Below, one piece after another: positions 46,321 to 57,064 of a stretch of DNA of 64,000 bases. The stretch comes from Flavobacteriaceae bacterium Ga0077528 (GTDB lineage: Bacteria > Bacteroidota > Bacteroidia > Flavobacteriales > Flavobacteriaceae), in assembly GCA_001464475.1 (NCBI GenBank), contig LNDX01000012.1, positions 1 through 64,000 on the forward strand. The letters run 5' to 3'. The translations under genes and the position numbers were made by a program. Position 1 is the stretch's first letter, and each line of letters opens with the position of its first letter. The notes under the pieces were generated by a model, which saw only the letters and a list, made by a program, of their open reading frames with translations, did not search any database and had not been told where the DNA came from.

Positions 46321-47604
46321 TTATCTTTTATCCATTGCTACAAAATCTCTTAGTGGATGACCAGTGTAAACTTGTCTTGGTCTTCCTATAGGTTCTTTGT
46401 TAACTCTCATTTCTTTCCATTGTGCAATCCATCCAGGTAAACGACCTATTGCGAAAAGTACAGTAAACATATCCGTTGGAATTCCTAATGCACGGTAAAT
46501 GATACCAGAATAGAAATCTACGTTTGGATATAATTTTCTTGATACAAAATACTCATCAACTAAAGCAGACTCCTCAAGTTTTTTTGCAATTTGTAGAATT
46601 GGATCATTAACTCCTAGTGTAGATAAAACTTCATCCGCAGCTTTTTTAATGATTTTTGCTCTAGGATCAAAGTTTTTGTATACTCTATGACCAAATCCCA
46701 TTAAGCGGAATGGATCATCTTTATCTTTTGCTTTTGCTAAATATTTGTCTGCATCACCTCCATCTTTTTGGATTTCTTCAAGCATTTCCAAAACTGCTTG
46801 GTTTGCACCACCATGTAATGGACCCCAAAGTGCAGAAACTCCTGCAGAAATCGATGCAAATAAACCTGCGTGAGAAGAACCAACAATTCTTACCGTTGAT
46901 GTAGAACAATTTTGCTCATGATCAGCATGAAGAATAAACAATTTATCTAAAGCATCAATTACAACTTGATTTTGTGTATAAGGACCTGTTGGTAACTCAA
47001 ACATTAAATGCATGAAATTTTCAACATAACCTTTAGTATTATCATAGTAATTTAAAGGATAACCCATCATCTTTCTGTAAGTCCAAGTAGCAATAACTAA
47101 AAATTTAGCCATTGTTTTACATACAGCTTCATACATTTCTTTTTCATTCTCTACATTAACCACTTTAGGATTAAAAGCTGTTAAAGCAGAAGTTAATGAA
47201 GATAGAACTCCCATTGGATGAGCTGTTTTTGGGAAACCATCAATGATATTTTTCATTTCTTCGTTTACCAAAGTATACTTACGAATATCATTTTCAAATT
47301 GAGTTAGTTGCTCTTTTGTTGGTAACTCTCCGAAAATCACTAAATAAGAAACCTCAAGAAAATCAGCTTTTTCAGCTAAATCTTCAATAGCATAACCTCT
47401 GTAGCGTAAAATCCCTTCTTCTCCATCAAGGAAAGTAATATCACTTTTACAAGAACCTGAATTTTTATAACCTGGATCTAAAGTGATAGCGCCAGTCAAG
47501 GCACGTAGTTTTTCAATATCGATAGCTGGTTCGTTTTCGCTTCCAACAATTACTGGAAACTCATACTTTTGGCCATCATATTCTAATATTGCTGTTTTTG
47601 ACAT
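46321..47604 (-). CDS. gltA: Citrate synthase
   Basis: Condenses acetyl-CoA and oxaloacetate to citrate, the first step of the TCA cycle. It is a type II enzyme of 427 residues with the N-terminal beta domain (LEYDGQKYEFPVIVGSEN). Active-site segments are ADHEQNCSTSTVRIVGSSHA, WGPLHGGANQAVLEML and GFGHRVYKNFDPRA, with the catalytic Asp in VDFYSGIIYRALG. The start at 47604 (MSKTAILEYDG) was chosen because the ATG at 47646 falls in the promoter box and adds residues foreign to the family. It has its own promoter and terminator. Confidence 0.97.
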   Translation of the reverse strand: MSKTAILEYDGQKYEFPVIVGSENEPAIDIEKLRALTGAITLDPGYKNSGSCKSDITFLDGEEGILRYRGYAIEDLAEKADFLEVSYLVIFGELPTKEQLTQFENDIRKYTLVNEEMKNIIDGFPKTAHPMGVLSSLTSALTAFNPKVVNVENEKEMYEAVCKTMAKFLVIATWTYRKMMGYPLNYYDNTKGYVENFMHLMFELPTGPYTQNQVVIDALDKLFILHADHEQNCSTSTVRIVGSSHAGLFASISAGVSALWGPLHGGANQAVLEMLEEIQKDGGDADKYLAKAKDKDDPFRLMGFGHRVYKNFDPRAKIIKKAADEVLSTLGVNDPILQIAKKLEESALVDEYFVSRKLYPNVDFYSGIIYRALGIPTDMFTVLFAIGRLPGWIAQWKEMRVNKEPIGRPRQVYTGHPLRDFVAMDKR

Positions 47605-47643
47605 AATATGTGTGGAAATTAATCGTGATAATTTATAATTTAA

Positions 47644-47679
47644 CAAAATTATGGAATTCTAAATGAATTAAAAAACAAA
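47644..47679 (-). promoter_or_regulatory. Putative gltA promoter
   Basis: TAATTTTG (47644-47651) fits TAnnTTTG on the minus strand, 39 nt before the gltA ATG. A TTTG at 47676-47679 is 24 nt further upstream, slightly beyond the usual spacing. Confidence 0.4.
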
Positions 47680-47737
47680 TACGTTAACGTTTTCGTTAAT
47701 TTTAATATAAAAATTGCAAGGTTAGTATAGTTGAATA

Positions 47738-47759
47738 CAAAAGTGCGCCTAAGCACGCT
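47738..47759 (-). terminator. Possible terminator of the LRR protein gene
   Basis: AGTGCGC/GCACGCT around CTAA forms a 7-bp stem with one mismatch and one wobble pair, followed on the minus strand by TTTTG. The U-run is short, so it is a weak candidate. It lies 22 bp after the stop at 47782. Confidence 0.4.
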
Positions 47760-47781
47760 TTAATTAACTAAATAACTTAAC

Positions 47782-50439
47782 CTATTCTTTAACTATTCTT
47801 TCTACTTTAATTCCTTTATCAGATGTAATTTTAAGAAAATAAATGCCTTTTGATTTATCTGAAATATCAATTGATGTTGAATTTTCCTCAGTTAATTTTG
47901 TTTGCAACAACCTTCCTTGCACATCGTATAATTGTATTGATTTAATTCTATTTTCAGATTTTACATTAATAATTGATTGTGTTGGATTTGGAAAAATCAC
48001 AACTGAATTGTCTTTTTCAAAGGCACTATTATTTAACGATTGAAATACTGTATTCGCGATTCCTGTATCTATTGGAGCATTGTAATCAAAGAAAATATCA
48101 CCACGTTTTGTAACCATATCTCCGCTAACTAAACTATTTGTGGTTTGTATTTTAAACAACACATTCCCGTGGTCTCCAGAATCTAGCGCAATGTTTTCAA
48201 AAATAAATTCGACTATATTGCCTGTAATTTTTGTATATGAATTGTGTGATGTATTTAATAACTGTAACGAATTGATATTATATTTTGTAGTATCAATCAC
48301 AATTTTTACTACTACATTTTCTGCTGGGAAATTACCGGTGTTTTCAAAATTTACCACATAATGCAAGTATTGACCAATATAACTCGGACTAACCACATCA
48401 CCTTCTAAACATTCAATATTGTTGGGATCATAAGCTCCGACAACAGTTTGATTGTAGTTAAAAACATTATCATTTGGCATTTCATCACCAGCAATTGGAT
48501 AGATTGTAGTTGCAAAATTTAAAACATCTCCAATATTTACCGCTGGAGTTTCAACAGGTGAATTAACATTTAAAACTAAATAAATTATTTTGCTTTCAAA
48601 AGGTAGTAAATTGGCATAATTCCAATTTAGTGTATTAAGTACTAAGTTATCAGGATTAGGATTTGCCGAAACAAAATCAGTTCTATCATCATCAAATGTT
48701 AAACTCACATTACCTGAAAGTGTTTGATTACCTTTGTTTTTATATACTATTTTATAGGTTGCATCAAAACCAGGTCGTGCCACAGAAATAGGCATTATTT
48801 CAACTTCTAGATCAGGATGAACTCCGTTAGGCAAAATACAAAAATCTTGGGTAAAAATATTATTGTTATTATTAGTAAATGAAATGATTGCCGATTGTGG
48901 AGTAAAATTAAACCATGAAGGGTTTTCTACTGATGGTTCAACTAATTGATCTGCAAATGTGGTATAAAAAGTATAAACTCCATTTACATTTGAAAAAGTA
49001 GCACTATTAATTCCCCATTGAGTCATTTTCATTCGAATGTTAGGAAATACTAAATCATTACTATCACAACCATTACTATTTGAATCAAAACGGATTGTTC
49101 CAGTTATGGTATTGTAATTTCCACTAGGATTAAAGGAACAATATGAACCGACTACAACTTGAGTATTATTAGCACTAGTATATAAATTTTGTATCGTATT
49201 AACCTGATCATCATTGACACAGATGTATTCAAAATTTGGTAAATTTGCTGTGCCACCTACAACATATTGAGTAAACTTATCAGATATATTGGGAATACCT
49301 TTTAGGTTTATAGATTCTAATAAAAAATTACCTCCTGCTAAAAAATTAAGATTATCTATATTTATTGAACCAGAAAGATCAATATTTTTAAAATCACCAG
49401 CTACAATATTTATGTTTATTAAATTTGGTAAATTAGATAAATCAAGATTTTCAAATAACAAAAATTGAGTTGTTATCGAATTCAAAGATGTACAACCTGT
49501 TAAATCTATTCCATTTAATATAGACACACTAGGACAATTTATATTAGTCAGATTTATACAATTTGATAAATTAATATAGTCTGCATTAGAAACTCCAGAG
49601 AATGTAATTAAATTTGTACAATTGCTTAAATTTATAATTATATTATCTTCAAACGAGAAATCAATATCGAAATACGAAATTGAAGTTCCTGACAAATTAA
49701 CAAAATTTAAGTTATCATTATTATAGATTGTAGCTGAAGTTAAATTAGTAAAATTAGATAAATCAAGTTCAGTAATTAAATTATTTATACAATTCAAACT
49801 AGTTAAATTTGGCACATTGTTAAAAGTTATAGAAGTTAAATCATTCCATCCGCACTCTACACTTGTTAGATTTAGTAAATTATTGAATGATAAAGATGTT
49901 ATATTATTATTATCACATTTTAAAGTACTCAAATTTGGAAGATTATTAACGTTCAAAGAAGTTAAAATACTTGCGCCTGAATTAACATGTGAAACATCTA
50001 AATTCATTAATGACGGATTATTAATGTTTAAAGAATTTTGTACGTTAATATTACGCCAAATTAAGGTTTTTAAATTAAGTAAATCATCAAAATTAAATAC
50101 CTGTAATTGTTGCCATGAAACATTTAAATATTCAATATTGACAAAACCACTTATACCTTGTAAATCAATTATTCCAGCTGAGGAGTCTAATCTTAAATAT
50201 TTAATTAGAGATGCTTCACTTTCTTGAATTTCACCATCATTATTAGTATCAATTTTATTATAACTACTTACAGACCAAGTATCATTATTTGAATTATAGG
50301 TTGGAGCTTGAGTTGAAGCAATATCAATCCCAACGTTTGCTTCTAACAACTTAGCTTTAAAATTCGCATCAGGAATATTCACAATCTGAGCAAAACCAAT
50401 TCCCGTAATAAATAACAAAAAAAGCACTAATTTCTTCAT
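47782..50439 (-). CDS. Leucine-rich-repeat T9SS-secreted protein, 885 residues
   Basis: Start at 50439 (MKKLVLFLLFITGIGFAQ, a signal peptide); the upstream ATG at 50460 lies inside a -7 box. After VNIPDANFKAKLLEANV and an EF-hand-like DTNNDGEIQESEA, about 300 residues are short Asn-rich leucine repeats (NLTSVECGWNDLTSITFNNV). From about residue 430 there are beta-sandwich domains (GTIRFDSNSNGCD), then a DUF11/DUF7619-like region (VGAYDPNNIECLEGD, FDYNAPIDTGIANT). The final 75 residues are a T9SS type A sorting domain (VVIFPNPTQSIINVK, SKGIYFLKI, terminal ERIVKE). Likely a surface adhesin or recognition protein. It sits between gltA and eno. Confidence 0.9.
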   Translation of the reverse strand: MKKLVLFLLFITGIGFAQIVNIPDANFKAKLLEANVGIDIASTQAPTYNSNNDTWSVSSYNKIDTNNDGEIQESEASLIKYLRLDSSAGIIDLQGISGFVNIEYLNVSWQQLQVFNFDDLLNLKTLIWRNINVQNSLNINNPSLMNLDVSHVNSGASILTSLNVNNLPNLSTLKCDNNNITSLSFNNLLNLTSVECGWNDLTSITFNNVPNLTSLNCINNLITELDLSNFTNLTSATIYNNDNLNFVNLSGTSISYFDIDFSFEDNIIINLSNCTNLITFSGVSNADYINLSNCINLTNINCPSVSILNGIDLTGCTSLNSITTQFLLFENLDLSNLPNLININIVAGDFKNIDLSGSINIDNLNFLAGGNFLLESINLKGIPNISDKFTQYVVGGTANLPNFEYICVNDDQVNTIQNLYTSANNTQVVVGSYCSFNPSGNYNTITGTIRFDSNSNGCDSNDLVFPNIRMKMTQWGINSATFSNVNGVYTFYTTFADQLVEPSVENPSWFNFTPQSAIISFTNNNNNIFTQDFCILPNGVHPDLEVEIMPISVARPGFDATYKIVYKNKGNQTLSGNVSLTFDDDRTDFVSANPNPDNLVLNTLNWNYANLLPFESKIIYLVLNVNSPVETPAVNIGDVLNFATTIYPIAGDEMPNDNVFNYNQTVVGAYDPNNIECLEGDVVSPSYIGQYLHYVVNFENTGNFPAENVVVKIVIDTTKYNINSLQLLNTSHNSYTKITGNIVEFIFENIALDSGDHGNVLFKIQTTNSLVSGDMVTKRGDIFFDYNAPIDTGIANTVFQSLNNSAFEKDNSVVIFPNPTQSIINVKSENRIKSIQLYDVQGRLLQTKLTEENSTSIDISDKSKGIYFLKITSDKGIKVERIVKE

Positions 50440-50457
50440 AACATCATAATTAACAAT

Positions 50458-50465
50458 CAAATATA
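50458..50465 (-). promoter_or_regulatory. Putative -7 box of the LRR protein gene
   Basis: TATATTTG fits TAnnTTTG on the minus strand and ends 18 nt before the ATG at 50439. It overlaps the alternative ATG at 50460 and so argues against that start. The -33 element is unclear. Confidence 0.35.
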
Positions 50466-50527
50466 ATAATTTTATTACAAATAATATTTCTAAATTAACA
50501 TTTGAAATTTATCAACTGCTGTATAAC

Positions 50528-50556
50528 AAAAAAACCCGACCAAATCAGCTGGGTTT
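50528..50556 (-). terminator. eno terminator
   Basis: AAACCC/GGGTTT arms around a 13-nt loop (50532-50556) are followed on the minus strand by a T-run (A at 50528-50534). It lies 20 bp after the eno stop. Confidence 0.65.
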
Positions 50557-50575
50557 AATTTATTAAAGTTAATTT

Positions 50576-51895
<1,320 letters not shown>

Positions 51896-51920
51896 TTACA
51901 TATTCTCAAAATATGGAACA

Positions 51921-51928
51921 CAAATTTA
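51921..51928 (-). promoter_or_regulatory. Putative eno -7 box
   Basis: TAAATTTG, identical to the carA box at 54501-54508, lies 52 nt before the eno ATG. A -33 element at 17-23 nt is not evident. The rest of the 324-bp gap between eno and the gene at 52193 is AT-rich, with only the second promoter at its far end. Confidence 0.4.
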
Positions 51929-52108
51929 AGCATTAGTCAAAACTTAATCATTAATTTTTAAAAAAACTTATAAACTCAATCGTTTTAGTAGGGTAAAAAA
52001 AATGTAAACTGTTATTATAGTTGAGTGAAATACATTAAATAAAAAAACATAAATATTTGTAGTATTTTTATTATATTTTATAAATATTTAATCATTTTAT
52101 CGTGTTTT

Positions 52109-52135
52109 TTTGCATTTTATAGACACATACATTTG
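52109..52135 (+). promoter_or_regulatory. Putative promoter of the exported helical protein gene
   Basis: TACATTTG (52128-52135) fits TAnnTTTG, with TTTG at 52109-52112. The spacer is 15 nt, shorter than usual. It leaves a leader of about 55 nt before the ATG at 52193. Confidence 0.35.
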
Positions 52136-52192
52136 TGTGTTACAAATAATTATCTATTTTTATTGTGTCAAATTCATTATAATTAAAATCGT

Positions 52193-53260
52193 ATGAAAAA
52201 ATATTCTTTTTTAAGTACTACCAACTTAAAATCAGTTTATTACGGATTGTTGTTTTTGGGATTTCTATTGTCTTATCAAACAGGAACTGCTCAGAACTAC
52301 AGAAATGCTAAAGCCTACATAACTGACTTTGGTAGAAACGAATTATTTGTCAAAGAATCTTTGATGGAATATTCAACCTCAATTATTGATGCTAGTCCTG
52401 ACGATAGAGTTCAAACAACTTTGGAAAGAATTTACAAAAAGCTTGAAGATGTCAATGAAAATTTAACTAAAAATGACCGAGGAGTTTATGGAGACACCGA
52501 TTTAAGAGATGCCTTTATTAAACTAAACAACAAAACGATAACATTACTAAAAAACAAATCATTGAAACTTAATGATTATCAAGTTCAAAGTAATTTAGAT
52601 TACTCTGAAATCTTTAAAAATTATGCTTACAAAGAATCTGAAATAGCTAAATATTATTCTGAAATATTGAATTATGAAAGTACAAAAAGAGATTTTGGTT
52701 TAAAATACAAAATAAACATTAGAAACTTTAATAAAAGAAATGTTTTTGAATATAATGCCTATCAGAATTTAATTTTTTATAAACTAAATGTTTTAGACGA
52801 TAAATTAATTCAATTATTTAAATATAGAAAAGTTGAAGATGTTTTAGAATGTGTAAACTTTATGACTAGTGTTGCTCAAGAATCGTTAACAAAAACCGAT
52901 TTGTTTAAAGATGATTTTACAGATACTTCATTAAACGATGCTAATATTGAATTTATAAATTTTATTATAAAACAAAATGAGAAGCTAGTTCAATTGTATC
53001 AAGATTATATTTTGGTGCATGAAGATTTTCAAAAAATAAAAAAGAAATTTTTAGAAACAAACGAAATCATTAAAGTTGAAGACTACAACAATGAAGTGAG
53101 AAGATATAATATAGTAAAGAATACATTTTTTGATGCTTTACATGAAAATCAAATTGTTAAAAGTGAATTATTGAAAAGATGGTATATAACCAATAGTTTG
53201 TTTCTTAAAAACAATATTGAGTTTGAAAATCTTTATGAAAAATTCACAAACTTAGATTAA
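52193..53260 (+). CDS. Exported helical protein of unknown function, 355 residues
   Basis: I do not recognise the family. The N-terminus has a signal-like segment (SVYYGLLFLGFLLSYQTGTAQ, about 14-34) and the rest looks almost entirely alpha-helical and charged. It contains many Lys, Asn, Asp, Glu and Tyr residues and segments such as RIYKKLEDVNENLTKND and FKIxxKFLETNE-like helices. No Cys-based lipobox and no T9SS sorting domain are visible, so it is probably periplasmic. It is the only plus-strand gene between 39.4 kb and the right edge. It is convergent with carA across a shared bidirectional terminator and divergent from eno. Confidence 0.75.
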   Translation: MKKYSFLSTTNLKSVYYGLLFLGFLLSYQTGTAQNYRNAKAYITDFGRNELFVKESLMEYSTSIIDASPDDRVQTTLERIYKKLEDVNENLTKNDRGVYGDTDLRDAFIKLNNKTITLLKNKSLKLNDYQVQSNLDYSEIFKNYAYKESEIAKYYSEILNYESTKRDFGLKYKINIRNFNKRNVFEYNAYQNLIFYKLNVLDDKLIQLFKYRKVEDVLECVNFMTSVAQESLTKTDLFKDDFTDTSLNDANIEFINFIIKQNEKLVQLYQDYILVHEDFQKIKKKFLETNEIIKVEDYNNEVRRYNIVKNTFFDALHENQIVKSELLKRWYITNSLFLKNNIEFENLYEKFTNLD

Positions 53261-53306
53261 AACAAAAAGGATTTCTTAATTAGTAATTATTTCCTAAAGT
53301 ATTAAA

Positions 53307-53345
53307 ATAAAAAAATGAGGGTTTCCAAAAACCCTCATTTTTTCT
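53307..53345. terminator. Bidirectional terminator between the gene at 52193 and carA
   Basis: Perfect 11-bp stem AATGAGGGTTT/AAACCCTCATT with a 4-nt loop, flanked by A-runs and T-runs on both sides. It serves the plus-strand gene ending at 53260 and carA, whose stop is at 53344. Confidence 0.9.
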
Positions 53346-54462
53346 ATACTTCTTGAAATTTATCTTGTTTAATATTTGCTATAAAATCATCAAATAAATA
53401 GGATGAATCGTGAGGACCAGGACTTGCTTCAGGATGGTATTGGACTGAGAAGCAATTTTTTGATTTCATTTTCATACCTGCAACTGTATTGTCATTGATA
53501 TGATAATGAGTAATTTCTAAATCTTGATGATTTTCCAGTTCTTCTCTGTTTACAGCAAAACCATGATTTTGTGAAGTAATCTCTCCTTTTCCAGTAAGAA
53601 CATTCATAACTGGATGATTGATTCCTCTGTGTCCATTAAACATTTTGTAAGTTGAAATTCCGTTTGCTAAACCTATGATTTGGTGACCTAGACAAATTCC
53701 GAACACTGGTTTATCTGATGCTATCATTTGTTTAGCTGTTTCTTGAACTTGCTCAAGAGGTTCTGGATCACCAGGACCATTTGACAAGAAATATCCATCA
53801 GGATTAAATGCTTTTAAGTCATCAAAAGATGTATTGTATGGAAATACTTTTATATAACAATCTCTTTTTGCAAGGTTTCTAAGGATGTTTCTTTTAATAC
53901 CTAAATCTAAAGCAGAAATTTTGAAAGTTGCGTTTTCATTTCCAAAAAAGTAAGGCTCTTTGGTAGAAACTTTTGAAGCAAGTTCCAACCCTTTCATATC
54001 AGGAACATTTGCTAATTGTTTTTTTAATTCTTCTATTGAAGTTCCATCTGTTGAAATCACAGAATTTTGTGCTCCATTATCGCGAATGTAACTAACAAGC
54101 GCTCTTGTGTCTACATCTGAAATACAGATTAGATTTTGTTTTTCAAAGTAATCGTATAAATTACTTTCAGAATCGGGACGAGAATGATTAAAGCTGAAGT
54201 TTTTACAAACAAGACCAGATATCATTATTTTTTCAGATTCTACTTCATTGACATTTACTCCATAGTTTCCAATATGTGGATTGGTAGCCACCATTATTTG
54301 ACCAAAATAAGATGGGTCAGTAAATATTTCTTGGTAACCTGTCATTCCAGTATTGAAACAAACTTCACCGAAAGTTGTTCCAGAAATTCCGATTGATTTA
54401 CCATAAAAAATGGTTCCATCGGCTAATAATAAAATGGCTTGTGGTCGAGTTGTGTATTTCAT
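53344..54462 (-). CDS. carA: Carbamoyl-phosphate synthase small subunit
   Basis: Glutamine amidotransferase subunit that feeds ammonia to CarB for carbamoyl phosphate, used in pyrimidine and arginine synthesis. The protein has 372 residues. It has the N-terminal CPSase_sm domain (FGEVCFNTGMTGYQEIFTDP) and a class I glutaminase with nucleophile Cys257 in PVFGICLGHQI, His343 and Glu345 in QYHPEASPGP. carB is not in the window. It has its own strong promoter and lies downstream of the ribosomal block. Confidence 0.97.
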   Translation of the reverse strand: MKYTTRPQAILLLADGTIFYGKSIGISGTTFGEVCFNTGMTGYQEIFTDPSYFGQIMVATNPHIGNYGVNVNEVESEKIMISGLVCKNFSFNHSRPDSESNLYDYFEKQNLICISDVDTRALVSYIRDNGAQNSVISTDGTSIEELKKQLANVPDMKGLELASKVSTKEPYFFGNENATFKISALDLGIKRNILRNLAKRDCYIKVFPYNTSFDDLKAFNPDGYFLSNGPGDPEPLEQVQETAKQMIASDKPVFGICLGHQIIGLANGISTYKMFNGHRGINHPVMNVLTGKGEITSQNHGFAVNREELENHQDLEITHYHINDNTVAGMKMKSKNCFSVQYHPEASPGPHDSSYLFDDFIANIKQDKFQEV

Positions 54463-54500
54463 TTGATATAGTTAGTAAAAAGTAGTTAGTTGTTGTTTTG

Positions 54501-54531
54501 CAAATTTAAGTTAATCTTTTATAATTCTAAA
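54501..54531 (-). promoter_or_regulatory. Putative carA promoter
   Basis: TAAATTTG (54501-54508) and TTTA (54528-54531) on the minus strand have exactly 19 nt between them. The -7 box lies 38 nt before the carA ATG. Confidence 0.55.
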
Positions 54532-54573
54532 GTGGATTTATTAAAGTTTATAAACATTCTAATAGTTGGCTAT

Positions 54574-54680
54574 TTAGCCCTGATGCAAGGGAAAAGCCTT
54601 GTCTCGTTCTTTTAAACGAGAGAAGCTTTGGAAAGGCAGCAGGAAAATGGATTACTGATAAAGCCCAAACGATTCGCTTC
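54574..54680 (+). ncRNA. Structured flavobacterial intergenic element, copy 2 (possibly Flavo-1-like)
   Basis: It begins TAGCCCTGAT and contains an internal hairpin CTCGTTC...TTTAAACGAG, then GGCAGCAGGAA, ACTGATAAAGCCC and GATTCGCTTC. The same ordered landmarks occur at 38138-38220, with a different inner hairpin. The pattern of conserved ends and a variable inner stem suggests a structured RNA or a mobile repeat. It lies between the rplQ terminator and the carA promoter. Confidence 0.5.
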
Positions 54681-54710
54681 AAATTAAAAAATAATTTAAT
54701 ATTGGGTATA

Positions 54711-54742
54711 AAAAAAAGGATAAACTCGAAAGCTTATCCTTT
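54711..54742 (-). terminator. Terminator of the ribosomal protein/rpoA operon
   Basis: AAAGGATAA/TTATCCTTT stem (54715-54723 and 54734-54742) with a 10-nt loop, followed on the minus strand by a T-run (A at 54711-54717). It lies about 43 bp after the rplQ stop. Confidence 0.85.
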
Positions 54743-54784
54743 ATATTTATGAAATTGAATTCATTATTCTGCTGATTGCTTCGC

Positions 54785-55297
54785 CTATTCGCTAGCGCTC
54801 GGGTCAGTAGTTTCTTCAGAAGAAGTTTCTGGAGCTTCAGGAGCTTTTGTTTCAGCTGCTGGAGTTTCAGATTTTTTAGCTTTTCCACCACGACGGCTTT
54901 TAGCTTTTTTCTCTTCTTTTTTACCACCATTGTAAATTTCGTTGAAATCTACTAACTCAATCATTGCCATATCTGCGTTATCACCTAAACGGTTACCAAC
55001 TTTGATGATACGAGTGTATCCACCTGGACGGTCACCAACTTTAGCTGCTACTTCTCTAAAAAGTTCAGTAACACCATATTTATTACGTAAGTAAGCGAAA
55101 ACGATACGACGATTGTGAGTAGTATCTTCTTTTGATTTTGTTATAAGCGGCTCAACGAATTGTTTAAGTGCTTTTGCTTTAGCAACAGTTGTGTTAATAC
55201 GTTTGTGTTCAATTAATGAACAAGCCATATTAGCTAACATAGATTTTCTATGTCCAGTCTGTCTGCTTAAGTGATTGTTCTTTTTTCCGTGTCTCAT
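54785..55297 (-). CDS. rplQ: 50S ribosomal protein L17
   Basis: The core L17 fold is in the first 120 residues ([57 protein letters not shown]). It is followed by a low-complexity tail of about 50 residues, first Lys/Arg-rich and then Ala, Glu, Pro and Thr-rich, ending DPSASE. E. coli L17 lacks this tail, but such tails occur in Bacteroidota. Last gene of the operon, 30 bp after rpoA. Confidence 0.97.
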   Translation of the reverse strand: MRHGKKNNHLSRQTGHRKSMLANMACSLIEHKRINTTVAKAKALKQFVEPLITKSKEDTTHNRRIVFAYLRNKYGVTELFREVAAKVGDRPGGYTRIIKVGNRLGDNADMAMIELVDFNEIYNGGKKEEKKAKSRRGGKAKKSETPAAETKAPEAPETSSEETTDPSASE

Positions 55298-55327
55298 TTT
55301 AAATGCTATTTAATTTGAATAAAGAAA

Positions 55328-56320
55328 CTAGTCTTTATCTAATTTATATTTTGACAAATCCATTCCGAAAGTTAAATTTTTAACTGCAACTAGTTCATCT
55401 AATTCTGTTAAAGATTTTTTACCGAAGTTACGGAACTTCATTAAGTCGTGTTTGTTAAAAGAGACAAGGTCTCCTAATGTATCAACTTCAGCTGCTTTTA
55501 AGCAATTTAATGCTCTTACAGATAAATCCATATCAACAAGCTTAGTTTTAAGCAATTGTCTCATGTGTAATGATTCCTCATCGTATGAATCTGTTTGAGC
55601 GATTTCGTCTGCCTCAAGAGTGATTCTCTCATCTGAGAATAACATGAAGTGGTGAATTAATACTTTTGCAGCTTCAGTAAGAGCATCTTTTGGATTGATA
55701 GAACCATCAGTTTTGATTTCAAAAACTAATTTTTCATAATCTGTTTTTTGCTCAACACGGAAATTTTCAATAGCATATTTCACGTTTTTCACTGGTGTAA
55801 AGATAGAATCTGTAAAGATTGTACCAATTGCAGCATTTTGCTTTTTGTTTTCTTCTGCAGGAACGTATCCTCTACCTTTTTCAATTGTTAATTCCATATT
55901 GAAATTAACTTTTGGATCAAGGTTACAGATAACTAATTCTGGGTTTAAAACTTGAAATCCAGAAATAAATTTTTGAAAATCACCAGCTGTAATTTGCTCT
56001 TTACCAGTTATAGATATAGTTACTGATTCGTTATCGATATCTTCAATTTGACGTTTGAAACGTACTTGTTTAAGACTAAGGATAATTTCTGTAACATCTT
56101 CAACAACTCCTGAAATTGTAGAAAACTCATGCTCTACACCTTCAATTCTTGTAGATGTAATAGCATAACCTTCTAAAGCAGAAAGTAAAACTCTTCTAAG
56201 TGCATTACCAACAGTCAATCCGTAACCAGGTTCTAAAGGTCTGAACTCAAACTTACCTTCAAAATCGGTTGAATCGATCATGATAACTTTATCGGGCTTT
56301 TGAAAATTAAATATTGCCAT
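55328..56320 (-). CDS. rpoA: RNA polymerase alpha subunit
   Basis: The 330-residue alpha subunit. Its N-terminal domain dimerises and assembles the core enzyme ([28 protein letters not shown]), followed by a linker and the C-terminal domain with a helix-hairpin-helix pattern ([36 protein letters not shown]), which binds promoter DNA and activators. Located between rpsD and rplQ as in most bacteria. Confidence 0.98.
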   Translation of the reverse strand: MAIFNFQKPDKVIMIDSTDFEGKFEFRPLEPGYGLTVGNALRRVLLSALEGYAITSTRIEGVEHEFSTISGVVEDVTEIILSLKQVRFKRQIEDIDNESVTISITGKEQITAGDFQKFISGFQVLNPELVICNLDPKVNFNMELTIEKGRGYVPAEENKKQNAAIGTIFTDSIFTPVKNVKYAIENFRVEQKTDYEKLVFEIKTDGSINPKDALTEAAKVLIHHFMLFSDERITLEADEIAQTDSYDEESLHMRQLLKTKLVDMDLSVRALNCLKAAEVDTLGDLVSFNKHDLMKFRNFGKKSLTELDELVAVKNLTFGMDLSKYKLDKD

Positions 56321-56341
56321 AATTTAGACTAGTGTCAATTA

Positions 56342-56947
56342 TTATTTGTTGTACAACTCTACGATTAACTGTTCTTTAATGTTTTCTGGAATTTGAAGTC
56401 TAGCAGGAACAGTAACGAACGTACCAGATTTAGTATCATTATTCCATGTAATCCATTCGTAAACATGATTAGAGTTTGATAAAGAACGTTCAATTGACTC
56501 TAAAGATTTAGATTTTTCGCGAACAGCTACTACGTCACCTGGTTTCAAGTGATAAGAAGGTATGTTTACTAATTCACCATTTACTGTAATGTGACGGTGA
56601 GAAACAATTTGTCTTGCAGCTCTTCTAGAAGAAGCAATTCCCATTCTGAAAACAACATTGTCTAAACGAGCTTCACATAATTGTAAAAGGATTTCACCTG
56701 TTACACCTTTAGAAGCTGCTGCTTTTTCGAATAAGTTTCTAAATTGTTTTTCTAAGATTCCGTAAGAATATTTAGCTTTTTGCTTTTCCATTAACTGGAC
56801 AGCATATTCAGATTTCTTACCTCTTTTTTTAGCCATCCCGTGTTGTCCAGGAGGATAATTTCTTTTTTCGAATGCTTTATCAGCTCCGAAGATTGCTTCG
56901 CCAAATTTACGAGCAATTTTTGTACTTGGACCAGTATATCTTGCCAT
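56342..56947 (-). CDS. rpsD: 30S ribosomal protein S4
   Basis: Primary 16S rRNA-binding protein with 201 residues. It begins [20 protein letters not shown] and has the S4 RNA-binding domain ([20 protein letters not shown], then [17 protein letters not shown]). It lacks the N-terminal zinc-binding Cys cluster, so it is the zinc-free form. A 117-bp gap with a palindrome separates it from rpsK. Confidence 0.97.
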   Translation of the reverse strand: MARYTGPSTKIARKFGEAIFGADKAFEKRNYPPGQHGMAKKRGKKSEYAVQLMEKQKAKYSYGILEKQFRNLFEKAAASKGVTGEILLQLCEARLDNVVFRMGIASSRRAARQIVSHRHITVNGELVNIPSYHLKPGDVVAVREKSKSLESIERSLSNSNHVYEWITWNNDTKSGTFVTVPARLQIPENIKEQLIVELYNK

Positions 56948-57042
56948 TTTAAAATTGTTTTGAGATAGAGATTATGAATTCAGGTCAATAAATCCTTCGA
57001 TAATCTTTGTTCTTTCTCTTGTTATACTTAATTATATATTAG

Positions 57043-57060
57043 ATACTGAAATTTCAGTAT
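57043..57060. other. 18-bp perfect palindrome between rpsK and rpsD
   Basis: ATACTGAAATTTCAGTAT is exactly self-complementary and sits 4 bp after the rpsK stop. It can form a 7-bp stem with an AATT loop in RNA, or it could be a dimeric protein-binding site. No U-run follows, so it is not a standard terminator. The gap is the largest in the operon apart from rpsN-rpsH. Confidence 0.6.
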
Positions 57061-57064
57061 AAAA

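Noticed and set aside
54679-54930. Lys-rich 83-codon frame on the minus strand
   Set aside because: Frame-shifted shadow of the low-complexity rplQ tail, running into the terminator.
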